Below, piece after piece: positions 41,460-50,937 of a DNA stretch of 64,000 nt (positions within the stretch are counted from its first letter, which is position 1; the number at the start of each line of letters is the position of its first letter). The stretch is from Microbacterium sufflavum (GTDB lineage Bacteria > Actinomycetota > Actinomycetes > Actinomycetales > Microbacteriaceae). The DNA lies in the NCBI RefSeq assembly GCF_023091155.1, contig NZ_JAHWXK010000001.1, forward strand, positions 682,001-746,000. The letters run 5' to 3'. Both the position numbers and the translations under genes were made by a program. The notes beneath the pieces are model-generated. The model was given only the letters and a program-made list of their open reading frames with translations, did no database searches and had not been told where the DNA came from.

Positions 41460-42632
41460 ATGCCGGAAACCGCTCCCCTGTCGCGCCCGATCCTGGCCGG
41501 GGTGGTCACGGCACTGGTCGGTTTCACGAGTTCGTTCGCCGTGGTGCTCGCGGGACTCGACGCGATGGGCGCGACCGCGGCGCAGGCGGCCAGCGGGCTG
41601 CTGGCGGTGACGGTGACCATGGGCATCGCGTGCGTGGTGCTGGCGTGGCGCTACCGGATGCCGATCACGGTCGCGTGGTCGACCCCCGGCGCCGCGCTGC
41701 TGGCCTCCACCGGGGCGATCGAGGGCGGATGGCCGGCGGCCGTCGGGGCGTTCCTGGTCACCGCGGCCCTGATCCTGCTCACGGCGCTGTGGCCCGCGCT
41801 CGGCGCCCTGATCGCCCGCATCCCTCCGTCGATCGCGCAGGCCATGCTCGCCGGGGTGCTGCTGCCGCTGTGCCTCGCACCGATCACGGGCGTCGTCGCG
41901 AACCCGTGGGGCGTGGTCCCGGTCGTGCTCACGTGGCTGGTGTTCGCGCGCCTCGCGCCGCGCTGGGCGGTGCCGTTCGCGTTCCTCGCCGCGGCCGCGG
42001 TGGTCGCGGTGACCCTGGTGGCGGAGGGCGACGCGGTCGACCCCGCGGTGCTGCTGCCCCGGGTGGAGCTGACCGCTCCGGTGTTCACCGTCGGGGCGCT
42101 GGTGGGCGTCGCGCTGCCGCTGTTCATCGTGACCATGGCCTCGCAGAACGTACCGGGCATCGCGATCATGCGCAGCTTCGGCTACGAGGTGCCGTGGCGT
42201 CCCGCGATGCTCGTGACCGGGCTCGGCACGGCGCTCGGCGCCACCGCGGGCGGGCACGCGATCAACCTCGCCGCGATCAGCGCGGCCCTCGCGGCCTCCC
42301 CCGATGCCGATCCCGATGCGCGGCGCCGCTGGGTCGCCGGAGTGTCGACCGGGGTGTCGTACCTGGTGCTCGGCGGGTTCTCGGCGGCCTTCGCGACGCT
42401 CGTGGTGCTGGCCCCCGAGGCCGTGATCCCCGCCGTGGCCGGACTGGCGCTGTTCGCCGCGTTCGGTTCCGCGGTGCAGCAGGCGATCGACGACCCGGGC
42501 GAGCGCCTGCCCGCCGTGGTCACGTTCCTCGTCGCCGCGTCGGGCATCGCGGTGCTGGGTGTGAGCGCCGCGTTCTGGGCCCTCGTCGCCGGCCTCCTGG
42601 TGCGCACCGTGCTGCACGCCTTCCACCGCTGA
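41460..42632 (+). CDS. BenE-family benzoate/H+ symporter-like transporter
   Basis: Inner-membrane transporter of 390 residues with about 11-12 hydrophobic segments. Family features include the N-terminal VTALVGFTSSFAVVLAGLDA, ITVAWSTPGAALL, MASQNVPGIAIMRSFGYEVPW and ATAGGHAINLAAISAA. It starts at the ATG at 41460, 38 bases after the response regulator. No benzoate-catabolic genes are in the window, so the substrate may be another aromatic or organic acid. Confidence 0.9.
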   Translation: MPETAPLSRPILAGVVTALVGFTSSFAVVLAGLDAMGATAAQAASGLLAVTVTMGIACVVLAWRYRMPITVAWSTPGAALLASTGAIEGGWPAAVGAFLVTAALILLTALWPALGALIARIPPSIAQAMLAGVLLPLCLAPITGVVANPWGVVPVVLTWLVFARLAPRWAVPFAFLAAAAVVAVTLVAEGDAVDPAVLLPRVELTAPVFTVGALVGVALPLFIVTMASQNVPGIAIMRSFGYEVPWRPAMLVTGLGTALGATAGGHAINLAAISAALAASPDADPDARRRWVAGVSTGVSYLVLGGFSAAFATLVVLAPEAVIPAVAGLALFAAFGSAVQQAIDDPGERLPAVVTFLVAASGIAVLGVSAAFWALVAGLLVRTVLHAFHR

Positions 42633-42714
42633 TCCCCTCCGCCCCACGGCCGAGGAGGGAAGGTCCGCCGCACGGGGGATGCCCTGGAACACGGGGCTCC
42701 GTAGCGTGAGGGGC

Positions 42715-43608
42715 ATGACAGGACTGCTCGAACTCTCCGGCATCACCAAGAGCTACGGCTCTCGGCGCGTGCTCGACGACGTCTCCTTCACGGTCGCCCC
42801 CGGGCGCCTGACGGGCTTCGTCGGCGGCAACGGCGCCGGCAAGACCACCACCATGCGGATCGTCCTCGGACTGCTGTCGTCGGACGGCGGCCGCGTCGAC
42901 CTCGATGGCGCCCCGCTCACCACCGCGGACCGCCGCCGCTTCGGCTACATGCCCGAGGAGCGCGGCCTGTACCCGAAGATGAAGGTGCTGGAGCAGATCG
43001 TGTATCTCGCGCGACTGCACGGCTTCGCCAAGCAGGATGCCACCGCGCGCGCGACCGCGCTGCTCACGGAGCTCGGGCTCGGGGAGCGGCTGAACGACAC
43101 GATCGAGTCGCTGTCGCTCGGCAACCAGCAGCGCGCGCAGATCGCCGCCTCCCTCGTGCACGACCCCGAGGTGCTGATCCTCGACGAGCCGTTCTCCGGG
43201 CTCGACCCGCTCGCGGTCGACGTGGTCGCCGGCGTGCTGCAGTCGAGCGCCGCGAAGGGCGCCTCGATCCTGTTCTCCTCCCATCAGCTCGACGTGGTGG
43301 AACGCCTGTGCGACGACCTCGTGATCCTCGCCGGTGGCACGATCCGCGCCGCGGGCTCGCGTGACTCCCTGCGCGCCGAGCACGCCCGCGACCGCTACGA
43401 GCTGGTGTCGGCGGGTGACGCGGGCTGGCTGCGCACCGAGCCGGGCGTCACCGTGATCGACTTCGAGGGCGGCTACGCCCTGTTCGACGCCGACGGTCCG
43501 GAGACGGCGCAGCGCGTGCTGCAGTCGGCGGTCGCCCGGGGCGACGTCGCGAGCTTCGCCCCCAAGCACCCGTCCCTCGCCCAGATCTTCAAGGAGGTCA
43601 TCCAGTGA
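42715..43608 (+). CDS. ABC exporter ATPase (NatA-like)
   Basis: ATPase of an ABC-2-type exporter, 297 residues. Walker A is GGNGAGKTTT (with Gly in place of the usual leading residue), the signature is LSLGNQQRAQIAASL, and Walker B is LILDEPFSGLDPLA. A C-terminal DUF4162-type tail covers about 215-295. The signature LSLGN differs from LSGGQ, as is usual for this subfamily. Its stop overlaps the permease start in a GTGA. The cargo could be Na+, a peptide or an antimicrobial. Confidence 0.94.
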   Translation: MTGLLELSGITKSYGSRRVLDDVSFTVAPGRLTGFVGGNGAGKTTTMRIVLGLLSSDGGRVDLDGAPLTTADRRRFGYMPEERGLYPKMKVLEQIVYLARLHGFAKQDATARATALLTELGLGERLNDTIESLSLGNQQRAQIAASLVHDPEVLILDEPFSGLDPLAVDVVAGVLQSSAAKGASILFSSHQLDVVERLCDDLVILAGGTIRAAGSRDSLRAEHARDRYELVSAGDAGWLRTEPGVTVIDFEGGYALFDADGPETAQRVLQSAVARGDVASFAPKHPSLAQIFKEVIQ

Positions 43609-44708
43609 GCGCCCCCACCCCCTCCCCCACGCGCACGCCCAGCGGCATCTGGCTCGTCGCGGAGCGTGAGATCGGCTCGAAGCTGCGCAGCAAGGCGTTC
43701 CTGATCTCCACCGGGATCCTGCTCGTGCTCGCCCTCGCGGGTGTCCTGTTCGGCGGTTTCGCGAGCAAGAACACCGACACCATGCCGGTCGCGGCGACGG
43801 CCGACACCGCCTCGGTCGTCTCGGCGATCCCGAACGTCGAGGTCACCACGGTCGCCGACGAGGCCGAGGCGGAGGAACTGGTCCGCGCGGAGAAGGTCGA
43901 CGCGGCCGTGCTCCCGGCGAGCGGCACCGAGGGTCACACGGGTTACTCGATCGTCGCCCTGCAGGATGCTCCCGGCTCGCTGGTGTCGGCACTGTCTCTG
44001 TCGCCCGAGGTCGTGATCCTGGAACCGGTCACCACCAACCCGCTGCTGCGGTACTTCATCGCGATCGCGTTCGGCCTGGTGTTCATGATGGCCGCGGCGA
44101 CGTTCGGCGGCACGATCGCGCAGAGCGTCGTCGAGGAGAAGCAGACCCGCGTGGTGGAGGTGCTGCTGTCGGCCATCCCCGCGCGCACCCTGCTCGCCGG
44201 CAAGGTGGTCGGCAACACGGTGCTGGCGATGGGGCAGATCCTCGCGCTGGCGGCCGTGGCGACGATCGGCCTGATCGTCACGGGTCAACGCGAGGTGCTG
44301 ACCACGCTCGGCGCCCCGATCCTCTGGTTCGCGGTGTTCTTCCTGTTCGGGTTCATCCTGCTCGCGGCGATGTTCGCCGCGGCGGCCTCGATGGTGTCGC
44401 GCCAGGAGGACATCGGCTCCACGACCACCCCGATCACGATGCTGATCATGGCGCCGTACATCCTGGTGATCGTGTTCAACGACAACCCGCTGGTGCTGAC
44501 GATCATGTCGTACGTGCCGTTCTCCGCCCCGGTCGGCATGCCCATGCGGCTGTTCGTCGGCGAGGCGCAGTGGTGGGAGCCGCTGCTGAGCCTCGTGATC
44601 CTGCTCGCGAGCTGCGTGGCCGCGATCGTGATCGGCGCGAAGATCTACGAGAACTCGCTGCTGCGGATGGGCTCGCGCGTCAAGCTCTCCGAGGCCCTGC
44701 GCGGCTGA
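43605..44708 (+). CDS. ABC-2 type exporter permease (NatB-like)
   Basis: Membrane partner of the preceding ATPase, 367 residues. One N-terminal TM (about 34-55) is followed by an external domain of about 110 residues (NTDTMPVAATADTASVV onward) and then five C-terminal hydrophobic segments. ATFGGTIAQSVVEEKQTRVVE and VSRQEDIGSTTTPITMLI are conserved ABC-2 features. The GTG at 43605 is coupled to the ATPase stop. A strong hairpin terminator follows 11 bases after the stop. Confidence 0.92.
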   Translation: MSAPTPSPTRTPSGIWLVAEREIGSKLRSKAFLISTGILLVLALAGVLFGGFASKNTDTMPVAATADTASVVSAIPNVEVTTVADEAEAEELVRAEKVDAAVLPASGTEGHTGYSIVALQDAPGSLVSALSLSPEVVILEPVTTNPLLRYFIAIAFGLVFMMAAATFGGTIAQSVVEEKQTRVVEVLLSAIPARTLLAGKVVGNTVLAMGQILALAAVATIGLIVTGQREVLTTLGAPILWFAVFFLFGFILLAAMFAAAASMVSRQEDIGSTTTPITMLIMAPYILVIVFNDNPLVLTIMSYVPFSAPVGMPMRLFVGEAQWWEPLLSLVILLASCVAAIVIGAKIYENSLLRMGSRVKLSEALRG

Positions 44709-44719
44709 TCCCGCACGAG

Positions 44720-44754
44720 GAAGCCCCCTGCACCGCGGAGGTGCAGGGGGCTTC
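44720..44754. terminator. Strong bidirectional hairpin terminator
   Basis: A 15-bp perfect stem (GAAGCCCCCTGCACC at 44720-44734; its complement at 44740-44754) with a 5-base loop lies between the convergent ABC permease and putA genes. Bases flanking it are not T-rich, but the stem is the strongest in the window. Confidence 0.85.
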
Positions 44755-44774
44755 GGCGTGTGTGCGGCGGCGGG

Positions 44775-47700
44775 TCAGATGACGCCGTCGGACAGCGAGG
44801 TCGGGTTGCCGAAACGGTGGTTGGTGATCGACACGGCCTGCTCGTGCAGGAACGGCAGGATCTCCACGCGACCCGCACCCGTCACCGCGTGCGACCACAC
44901 GGCCACATCGGGCGAGCCCTCGAGCGCCTGGTACAGCGCCGTGGCGTCGCCGCCCACGAGCCGCACGCGCTGCCACGACCGGGCGCCCTTCGCGTAGCGC
45001 TTGGTCCAGGCCGCGTCGGACTCCGTCTTCACGGCGACACCGGCGCCGGAGAGGGCCTTCGCCACGCGCGACGGCAGCGCCGCGGCCGACACGGTGAACG
45101 GGCTGCCGCTGCGCAGGGCGGCCGCGAGCACACGCACACCGTCGACGAGCGTCGCGCCCTCCGCGAGGCGCACGTCGACGGCGACCGGGCGGTAGCGGAA
45201 CACGTTGCGCTCGACCCCGAGGCCGGACTTGTCGCTGACCGCCCCGAACTCGTCCACCCAGGCGCGCTCGTCGGAGGCGGCCGCGCGGTGCAGCCACTCG
45301 ATCGCGGCCGGGTCGAGCTCGGGCGCGGCGGCCTCGAGCAGCCCCGACACCGCGGGGGTCATGGCGGCACCGGGCGCGGCGGCGGGCAGTTCGGCCGCCC
45401 GCCACTCGCCGAGGCCGAACAGGTAGTTCGGGCCGCCCGCCTTGGCGCCGGCGCCCACGGCCGAGCGCTTCCACCCGCCGAACGGCTGCCGCTGCACGAT
45501 CGCGCCGGTGATGCCGCGGTTCACGTACAGGTTGCCCGCCTCGACCCGGTCGAGCCAGGTCGAGACCTCGGCGGAGTCGAGCGAGTGCAGGCCGGCGGTG
45601 AGGCCGTAGTCCACGGCGTTCTGCAGGCGGATGGCCTCGTCGAGGTCCTTCGCGTGCATGATGCCGAGCACGGGGCCGAAGAACTCCGTGAGGTGGAAGT
45701 ACGAGCCCTCGCGCACACCGGTCTTCACGCCGGGGGTCCACTGCTTCCCCTCGTCGTCGAGCTTGCGGGGCTCGACCAGCCAGCGCTCGCCCTTGTCGAG
45801 CGTGGTGAGCGCCGTGAGCAGCTTGCCGTTCGCGGGTTCGATGATCGGGCCCATCTGCGTGGCGGGGTCGTCGGGGAGCCCCACGCGCATCGAGGTCACG
45901 GCGTCGACGAGCTGCCGCTCGAACCGCTTCGAGTCCGCGACCGAGCCCACGAGGATCGCGAGGGAGGCGGCGGAGCACTTCTGTCCCGCGTGGCCGAAGG
46001 CGCTGCGGGCGACGTCGGCGGCGGCCAGGTCGAGGTCGGCGGAGGGCGTGACGATGATCGCGTTCTTGCCGCTGGTCTCGGCGAGCAGCGGCAGGTCGGC
46101 CCGGAACGAGCGGAACAGCTGCGCGGTCTCGTAGGCGCCGGTGAGGATGACCCGGTCGACCTGCGGGCTGGCGACCAGGCGGGTGCCGAGGTCGCGCGAG
46201 GCCAGGTCGACGAGGGCGAGGAGGTCGCGCGGCACACCAGCGGCCCACAGCGCCTCCACCATCACGGCACCGCAGCGCTGCGTGAGCTTGGCGGGCTTGA
46301 TGATCACACCGGAGCCCGACGCGAGGCCGGCCAGCACGCCGCCCGCGGGGATCGCGACGGGGAAGTTCCAGGGCGGCGTGACCACGGTGACCTTCGACGG
46401 CACGAACTCCGCGCCCGTCACGGCCTCCAGGTCCTTCGCGCGCTCGGCGTAGTAGTGGGCGAAGTCGATGGCCTCGCTCACCTCGGGATCGGCCTCCGCG
46501 ATGGTCTTGCCCGCCTCGTTGGCCATGATCTCGATGAGCTGTCCCCGGCGCGCGGCGAGCTCGTCGCCCGCGCGGTGCAGCACGGCGGCACGCTCGGCGG
46601 CCGGCAGCGCCGCCCACCGCTCGGCGGCGGCGGTCGCGGCGGTGAAGACCGCATCGAGCTCGGCCTCGGTCTCGATGCGGGCGGCGGCGATCGCGTCACG
46701 CCCCAGCGTCGTGGAGACGGAACGGCGCAGGATGTCGCGACCCCAGGCGCGGTTCGCGGCGAGCGCGGGGTCGCTGTCCGGCTGGTTCGCGAAGCCCTCG
46801 GTCACGCCGGCGGGGCGCTCGTCCGCCCGGTTCTGCGTGCGGTGCGGTGCCGGAACCCGCAGCGACTCCGGCAGCCCGGCGTCGGCGGCGAGGGCGGCGA
46901 GGGAGCGCTCGAACCGCTCGCGCTCACGCGTGAGCAGGGTCGGGTTCGACGCGAGTTCGAACACGGCCGACATGAAGTTCTCCGGGCTCGCGTTCTCCTC
47001 CAGGCGGCGCACGAGGTAGGCGATCGCGACGTCGAACTCGGCGGGGTTCACGACCGGCGTGTAGAGCAGCAGGCGGCCGACGTCCTTGCGCACGGCCTCG
47101 GCCTGACCGGTCGCCATGCCCAGCAGCATCTCGTACTCGACCGCGTCGGTCACGCCGCGCGCCTTCGCGAGGAGCCAGGTGTAGGCGATGTCGAACAGGT
47201 TGTGTCCGGCGACGCCGATGCGCACCGCGTCGAGGCGCTCGGGGGTCATGGCCCAGTCGAGCACCCGCTTGTAGTTCGTGTCGGAGTCCTGCTTGGTGCC
47301 GTAGGTCGCGAGCGGCCACCCGTGCACGGTCGCGTCGACCTCTTCCATCGCGAGGTTGGCGCCCTTGACGACGCGGACCTTGATGGGCGCCCCGCCCTTC
47401 GCCCGGCGGGCGGTGGCCCACTCCTGCAGGCGCTGCATGGCACCGAGCGCGTCGGGCAGGTAGGCCTGCAGCACGATGCCGGCCTCGAGGTCCTCCAGCC
47501 CGGGCTGGTCGAGGATGCTCGTGAAGGCCGCGATCGTCAGGTCGAGGTCGCGGTACTCCTCCATGTCGAGGTTGATGAACTTGGCCTTGCCCGCAGCCTC
47601 CGCCTTCGCGGCGAGCCGGTAGAGCGGCGTGAGCTTCTCGACCACGTCGGCGACGGCCTCGTCGAACGACCACATCGACAGCTGGCTGACGACGCTCGAC

Positions 47701-48236
47701 ACCTTGATCGACACGTAGTCGACGTCGGGGCGGGCGAGGAAGTCGTACGTGCCCTGCAGGCGGCGGCCGGCCTCGCGCTCGCCCAGCACGGCCTCGCCGA
47801 GCAGGTTGAGGTTCAGGCGGTTGCCGGTCTTGCGCAGCTTCGCGATCGCGGGCCCGAGCTTCGACGGGGTGGCGTCGAGCACGAGGTGGCCCACCATCGC
47901 CCGCAGCACGCGACGCGAGATGGGGACGACGACGCCGGGGAGCTTGGGCGCCCAGAAGCCGCCGGCCTTGATCGCGGCACGCAGGTAGCCGGGCAGCAGC
48001 GTGGGGGTGATGTCGCTGAGCTCGGCGAGCTTGCGGCCGGCGACGCGGAGGTCTTCCGGACGCATGACGCCGTCGACGAAGCCGACCGTGAAGTCGAGAC
48101 CGTTCGGGTCTTTGAGCACCTCGGAGAGGCGCTGAGCGGCGGGCTCGACGGGGTGGGTCTCGCTCTCGGCGAGCCAGCGCTGCACGAGTGCGGCGACCTC
48201 TTCCGTGCGGGGCGTGGTGTCGTCGATGACGGTCAT
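44775..48236 (-). CDS. putA: Bifunctional proline dehydrogenase / L-glutamate gamma-semialdehyde dehydrogenase
   Basis: Oxidises proline to glutamate by FAD-dependent and then NAD-dependent steps with substrate channelling. It has 1153 residues. The proline dehydrogenase barrel covers about 90-440, with VRVVKGANLAMEE, YKRVLDWAM and GVAGHNLFDIAYTWLLAKARG. The aldehyde dehydrogenase half, about 500-1010, has PPWNFPVAIPAGGVLAGLAS, the Glu in LLAETSGKNA and catalytic Cys754 in GHAGQKCSAASL. A further C-terminal region follows. There is no N-terminal ribbon-helix-helix, so it is not its own repressor, unlike E. coli PutA. It is divergent from a LysR regulator with a perfect palindrome between. Confidence 0.96.
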   Translation of the reverse strand: MTVIDDTTPRTEEVAALVQRWLAESETHPVEPAAQRLSEVLKDPNGLDFTVGFVDGVMRPEDLRVAGRKLAELSDITPTLLPGYLRAAIKAGGFWAPKLPGVVVPISRRVLRAMVGHLVLDATPSKLGPAIAKLRKTGNRLNLNLLGEAVLGEREAGRRLQGTYDFLARPDVDYVSIKVSSVVSQLSMWSFDEAVADVVEKLTPLYRLAAKAEAAGKAKFINLDMEEYRDLDLTIAAFTSILDQPGLEDLEAGIVLQAYLPDALGAMQRLQEWATARRAKGGAPIKVRVVKGANLAMEEVDATVHGWPLATYGTKQDSDTNYKRVLDWAMTPERLDAVRIGVAGHNLFDIAYTWLLAKARGVTDAVEYEMLLGMATGQAEAVRKDVGRLLLYTPVVNPAEFDVAIAYLVRRLEENASPENFMSAVFELASNPTLLTRERERFERSLAALAADAGLPESLRVPAPHRTQNRADERPAGVTEGFANQPDSDPALAANRAWGRDILRRSVSTTLGRDAIAAARIETEAELDAVFTAATAAAERWAALPAAERAAVLHRAGDELAARRGQLIEIMANEAGKTIAEADPEVSEAIDFAHYYAERAKDLEAVTGAEFVPSKVTVVTPPWNFPVAIPAGGVLAGLASGSGVIIKPAKLTQRCGAVMVEALWAAGVPRDLLALVDLASRDLGTRLVASPQVDRVILTGAYETAQLFRSFRADLPLLAETSGKNAIIVTPSADLDLAAADVARSAFGHAGQKCSAASLAILVGSVADSKRFERQLVDAVTSMRVGLPDDPATQMGPIIEPANGKLLTALTTLDKGERWLVEPRKLDDEGKQWTPGVKTGVREGSYFHLTEFFGPVLGIMHAKDLDEAIRLQNAVDYGLTAGLHSLDSAEVSTWLDRVEAGNLYVNRGITGAIVQRQPFGGWKRSAVGAGAKAGGPNYLFGLGEWRAAELPAAAPGAAMTPAVSGLLEAAAPELDPAAIEWLHRAAASDERAWVDEFGAVSDKSGLGVERNVFRYRPVAVDVRLAEGATLVDGVRVLAAALRSGSPFTVSAAALPSRVAKALSGAGVAVKTESDAAWTKRYAKGARSWQRVRLVGGDATALYQALEGSPDVAVWSHAVTGAGRVEILPFLHEQAVSITNHRFGNPTSLSDGVI

Positions 48237-48280
48237 GGGCGGGGTTACCTTCCTCGGCAGCGCACACCCGGGTGACGTGT

Positions 48281-48304
48281 GCGGCTGGATCATTGTCCAG
48301 CCGC
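48281..48304. promoter_or_regulatory. Perfect 9-6-9 palindrome upstream of putA
   Basis: Arms GCGGCTGGA (48281-48289) and TCCAGCCGC (48296-48304) flank TCATTG. It sits 45 bases before the putA ATG and 71 bases before the LysR start, so it can act as an operator or, if transcribed, as a hairpin in the putA leader. The LysR product is the nearest candidate binder. Confidence 0.55.
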
Positions 48305-48374
48305 TCGGTAGACTCCGTCTATCAACCGATTCGAGTGGATTCTGTTCACTCAGGCTTAACGGACGCGAGGCCCC

Positions 48375-49283
48375 GTGCTCGACATCACCCGCCTGCGCAT
48401 GCTCGTGGAGCTGTCGCGTCGTGGCACGCTCTCCGCGGTCGCCGACGCACTGTCCTACAGCAAGGCCTCGGTGTCGCAGCAGCTCGCGGCCCTCGAGCGC
48501 GACGTGGGCGTCCCCCTGCTGCGCCGGGTGGGGCGCGGCGTGCAGCTCACCCCGCAGGGCACCGTGCTGGTGACCGAGGCGATCGGCATCCTCGACCAGC
48601 TCGAGCACGCCAGGGTCGCGGTCGCGGAATCGCTCACCGAGGTGACGGGGACCGTGCGCCTGGCCGTGTTCCAGTCCACCGCCCACTCGCTCCTGCCCCG
48701 CGCCCTCGCCGCGCTCGCGGAACGTCACCCCGCCCTCCGGGTCGAGGTGACCGAGCGCGACCCGGAGTCCGCCCTCGACGCGGTCTCCGGCCGGGAGGAC
48801 GACCTCATCCTCGCCGAGCAGTATCCCGGGCACAGCCGTCCGATCCACGCCGATCTCGACCGGGTGGCGCTCGCGCACGACGCGATCGCGCTCGCCCGGT
48901 GCCCCGGTTCCCCCGCGCACGGCGACCCCGCGACGACGCTCAGGTCGACCAGCACGGCCCCCTGGGTGCTGGAGCCGGCGGGCACCGCCTCGCGCGCCTG
49001 GGCCGAGCAGCTGTGCCGCACCGCGGGGTTCGAGCCGGACGTGCGCTTCGAGCTCGCCGACCTCACGGCGCACATCCGCCTGATCCACGCCGGGCTGGCC
49101 GTCGGGCTGCTCCCCGAGCTGGTGTGGGCGGGCGACACCCCGACCGTCGACCTCTCCCCGCTGCCGCGCTCCCCGCGCCGCGAGATCTTCTCCTCCGCGC
49201 GACGGGTGTCGGCCGCCGCCCCGTCGATCCGCGCCGTGCGGGCCGCCCTCGCCGACGCCGCCTCGCACAACCTCCTCGACTGA
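48375..49283 (+). CDS. LysR-family transcriptional regulator, probable putA regulator
   Basis: Regulator of 302 residues. The N-terminal HTH, about residues 1-60, contains MLVELSRRGTLSAVADALSYSKASVSQQLAALERDVGV. An effector-binding periplasmic-binding-like fold, about 88-295, follows. The GTG at 48375 begins MLDITRLRML. It is transcribed away from putA over a 138-base gap with a palindrome, the textbook LysR arrangement, so proline-responsive activation of putA is the simplest reading. Proof is lacking; an amino-acid-export regulator is an alternative. Confidence 0.9.
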   Translation: MLDITRLRMLVELSRRGTLSAVADALSYSKASVSQQLAALERDVGVPLLRRVGRGVQLTPQGTVLVTEAIGILDQLEHARVAVAESLTEVTGTVRLAVFQSTAHSLLPRALAALAERHPALRVEVTERDPESALDAVSGREDDLILAEQYPGHSRPIHADLDRVALAHDAIALARCPGSPAHGDPATTLRSTSTAPWVLEPAGTASRAWAEQLCRTAGFEPDVRFELADLTAHIRLIHAGLAVGLLPELVWAGDTPTVDLSPLPRSPRREIFSSARRVSAAAPSIRAVRAALADAASHNLLD

Positions 49284-49343
49284 TCCGCCCGGTCATCCGC
49301 GAGGAGGACGCGCCCCGGAGAGCCCCGGGCTATCCTCGGCAAG

Positions 49344-50831
49344 ATGTCGCTCTTCCCTCCCCGCCTCCCGGCCGCCCGGCACTTCGCCCTCACCTGGGGC
49401 ATCACGGAGCAGTTCGGGGGGATGACGAGCGCGATGCTGCGGCGGTCCCGCTCGTTCCGCCGGATCGGGGGCGTCGACGTCGACCTGCTGACGCTCGACG
49501 ACGGCCCCGACTACCCCGAGCTCTCGGAGCAGCTGCGGGCGAAGGGCGAGCTGATCGACGGGCTGCGCATCCGCAACCTGTGGGACGAGCTGCGCGCCAC
49601 CCCGCCCGCACCCCGGGGCGTCATCCCGACGCTGCCGCCGCTGCTGACCCCGGAAGACGACGACACCGTGCGCGCGCACGACGGCGTGGTGCTCAGCCGC
49701 GCACGCCGAGACGGGGACGGACACCTGTCGGTCGACCGGTTCCGCCGCGACGGCTCCCTCCTGGCGACCGAGCGCGAGGGGGCGGAGCGGCGCGTGGTCG
49801 TGTACGGCGTCGACGGGACCCCGCTGCGCTCCTGGCGCACCAGCTGGGGGCTGTACCGCTGGTGGTTCGACCGCCTGACGGCGGGGCGCGCGAGCTTCCT
49901 GCTGGTCGACTCGAAGACCGCCGCGCGACCGGTCGCGGGATACCGCCGTGACCACGTGACGACCCTGCACGTCGTGCACGCCTCGCACCGGGTGGCCGGA
50001 CGCCCGCGGACGCTCCGCGCCTCCCGGGAGGGCGTCCTGCGACGCGCGGGAGACTTCGACGAGATCGTGGTGCTGACCGAGCGGCAGCGCAGCGACCTCG
50101 TGGAAGACCTGGCCGCCCTGGGCGTGCAGGCCCGCGTGCGCACGATCCCGAACGAGGTGACGCTGCCGCCCGCGGTCTCCGCACCCCGTCCGGCCACCCG
50201 CGGCGTGGTGGTCGCGTCGCTGGACAAGCGCAAGCGCCTGGGCCACGCGATCGAGGCGCTCGCGAAGGCCCACACCGCGGACGCCCGGATCGAGGCCGAC
50301 GTCATCGGCGAGGGCCCGGACGAGCCGAAGCTGGCCGCGCGCATCCGCGATCTCGGCGCCGAGGAGTGGATCCGGTTGCGCGGCTTCGACCCGCACGCAC
50401 GGGAGGAGTTCGCGACCGCCGGGTTCAGCCTGCTCACGTCGACGTCGGAGGGGCTGCCCCTCGTGCTCGTGGAGAGCATGGCGGCCGGGTGCATCCCGCT
50501 CGCCTACGACATCCGCTACGGCCCGGCCGACCTGATCCGCGATGGCGTGAACGGCTTCCTGCTCCCCGAGGGCGACGTGGACGGGCTCGCCCGGCGGATC
50601 GCGGAGCTCGCCGCGATGCCGCCCGGGCGGGTCGAGGGCATGCGGAGGAAGGCGCGGGCCAGGGCGGCCGAGTTCTCCGACCGGGCGATCACCCGACGGT
50701 GGGCGCGCGAACTCCGGGCCGCGTACGACGCGAAGCTGCTGACGGCCGCACGGGAGCAGCCGATGGGCGTGCGGGCGCGGCGACTCGCGGGCGTGGTGCG
50801 GCGCCGGGCCCGGTGGGCGCTCGGCCGCTGA
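49344..50831 (+). CDS. GT4 glycosyltransferase, TagE/TarM-like (wall polymer glucosylation type)
   Basis: A 495-residue retaining glycosyltransferase. The N-terminus carries ITEQFGGMTSAMLRRSRSF, resembling the start of TagE-type poly(glycerol phosphate) alpha-glucosyltransferases. A beta-rich insertion (about 90-200) follows, then a GT4 domain with VVVASLDKRKRLGHAIEAL, DVIGEGPDEPKLAARI, the LRGFDPHAREEFATAGFSLL block and the sugar-nucleotide motif LTSTSEGLPLVLVESMAAG. The C-terminus is Arg-rich (VRRRARWALGR), suggesting membrane association. A role in decorating teichoic-acid-like or other wall polymers is inferred from the subfamily. Confidence 0.82.
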   Translation: MSLFPPRLPAARHFALTWGITEQFGGMTSAMLRRSRSFRRIGGVDVDLLTLDDGPDYPELSEQLRAKGELIDGLRIRNLWDELRATPPAPRGVIPTLPPLLTPEDDDTVRAHDGVVLSRARRDGDGHLSVDRFRRDGSLLATEREGAERRVVVYGVDGTPLRSWRTSWGLYRWWFDRLTAGRASFLLVDSKTAARPVAGYRRDHVTTLHVVHASHRVAGRPRTLRASREGVLRRAGDFDEIVVLTERQRSDLVEDLAALGVQARVRTIPNEVTLPPAVSAPRPATRGVVVASLDKRKRLGHAIEALAKAHTADARIEADVIGEGPDEPKLAARIRDLGAEEWIRLRGFDPHAREEFATAGFSLLTSTSEGLPLVLVESMAAGCIPLAYDIRYGPADLIRDGVNGFLLPEGDVDGLARRIAELAAMPPGRVEGMRRKARARAAEFSDRAITRRWARELRAAYDAKLLTAAREQPMGVRARRLAGVVRRRARWALGR

Positions 50832-50856
50832 GCATCCGCCGCTGACGCGCGGGAAT

Positions 50857-50872
50857 ATGCATGCGCATGTAT
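50857..50872. promoter_or_regulatory. Imperfect palindrome upstream of the nitroreductase
   Basis: ATGCATGC-GCATGTAT, seven of eight pairs complementary, in the 106-base gap before the nitroreductase-family gene. It is AT-rich relative to its surroundings and could be an operator or part of a promoter. No regulator gene is adjacent. Confidence 0.35.
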
Positions 50873-50937
50873 GAGTTGGGTGGGGAGTAGCCCGGACGAC
50901 GGCGTCCGATCCATCCCACCGTCCGAAAGGCACTTCC

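Noticed and set aside
44760..48275. 1171-residue plus-strand frame antisense to putA
   Set aside because: It exactly mirrors putA, has compositional bias (Arg/Gly/Val/Glu) and no motif; putA has complete catalytic motifs in the opposite frame.
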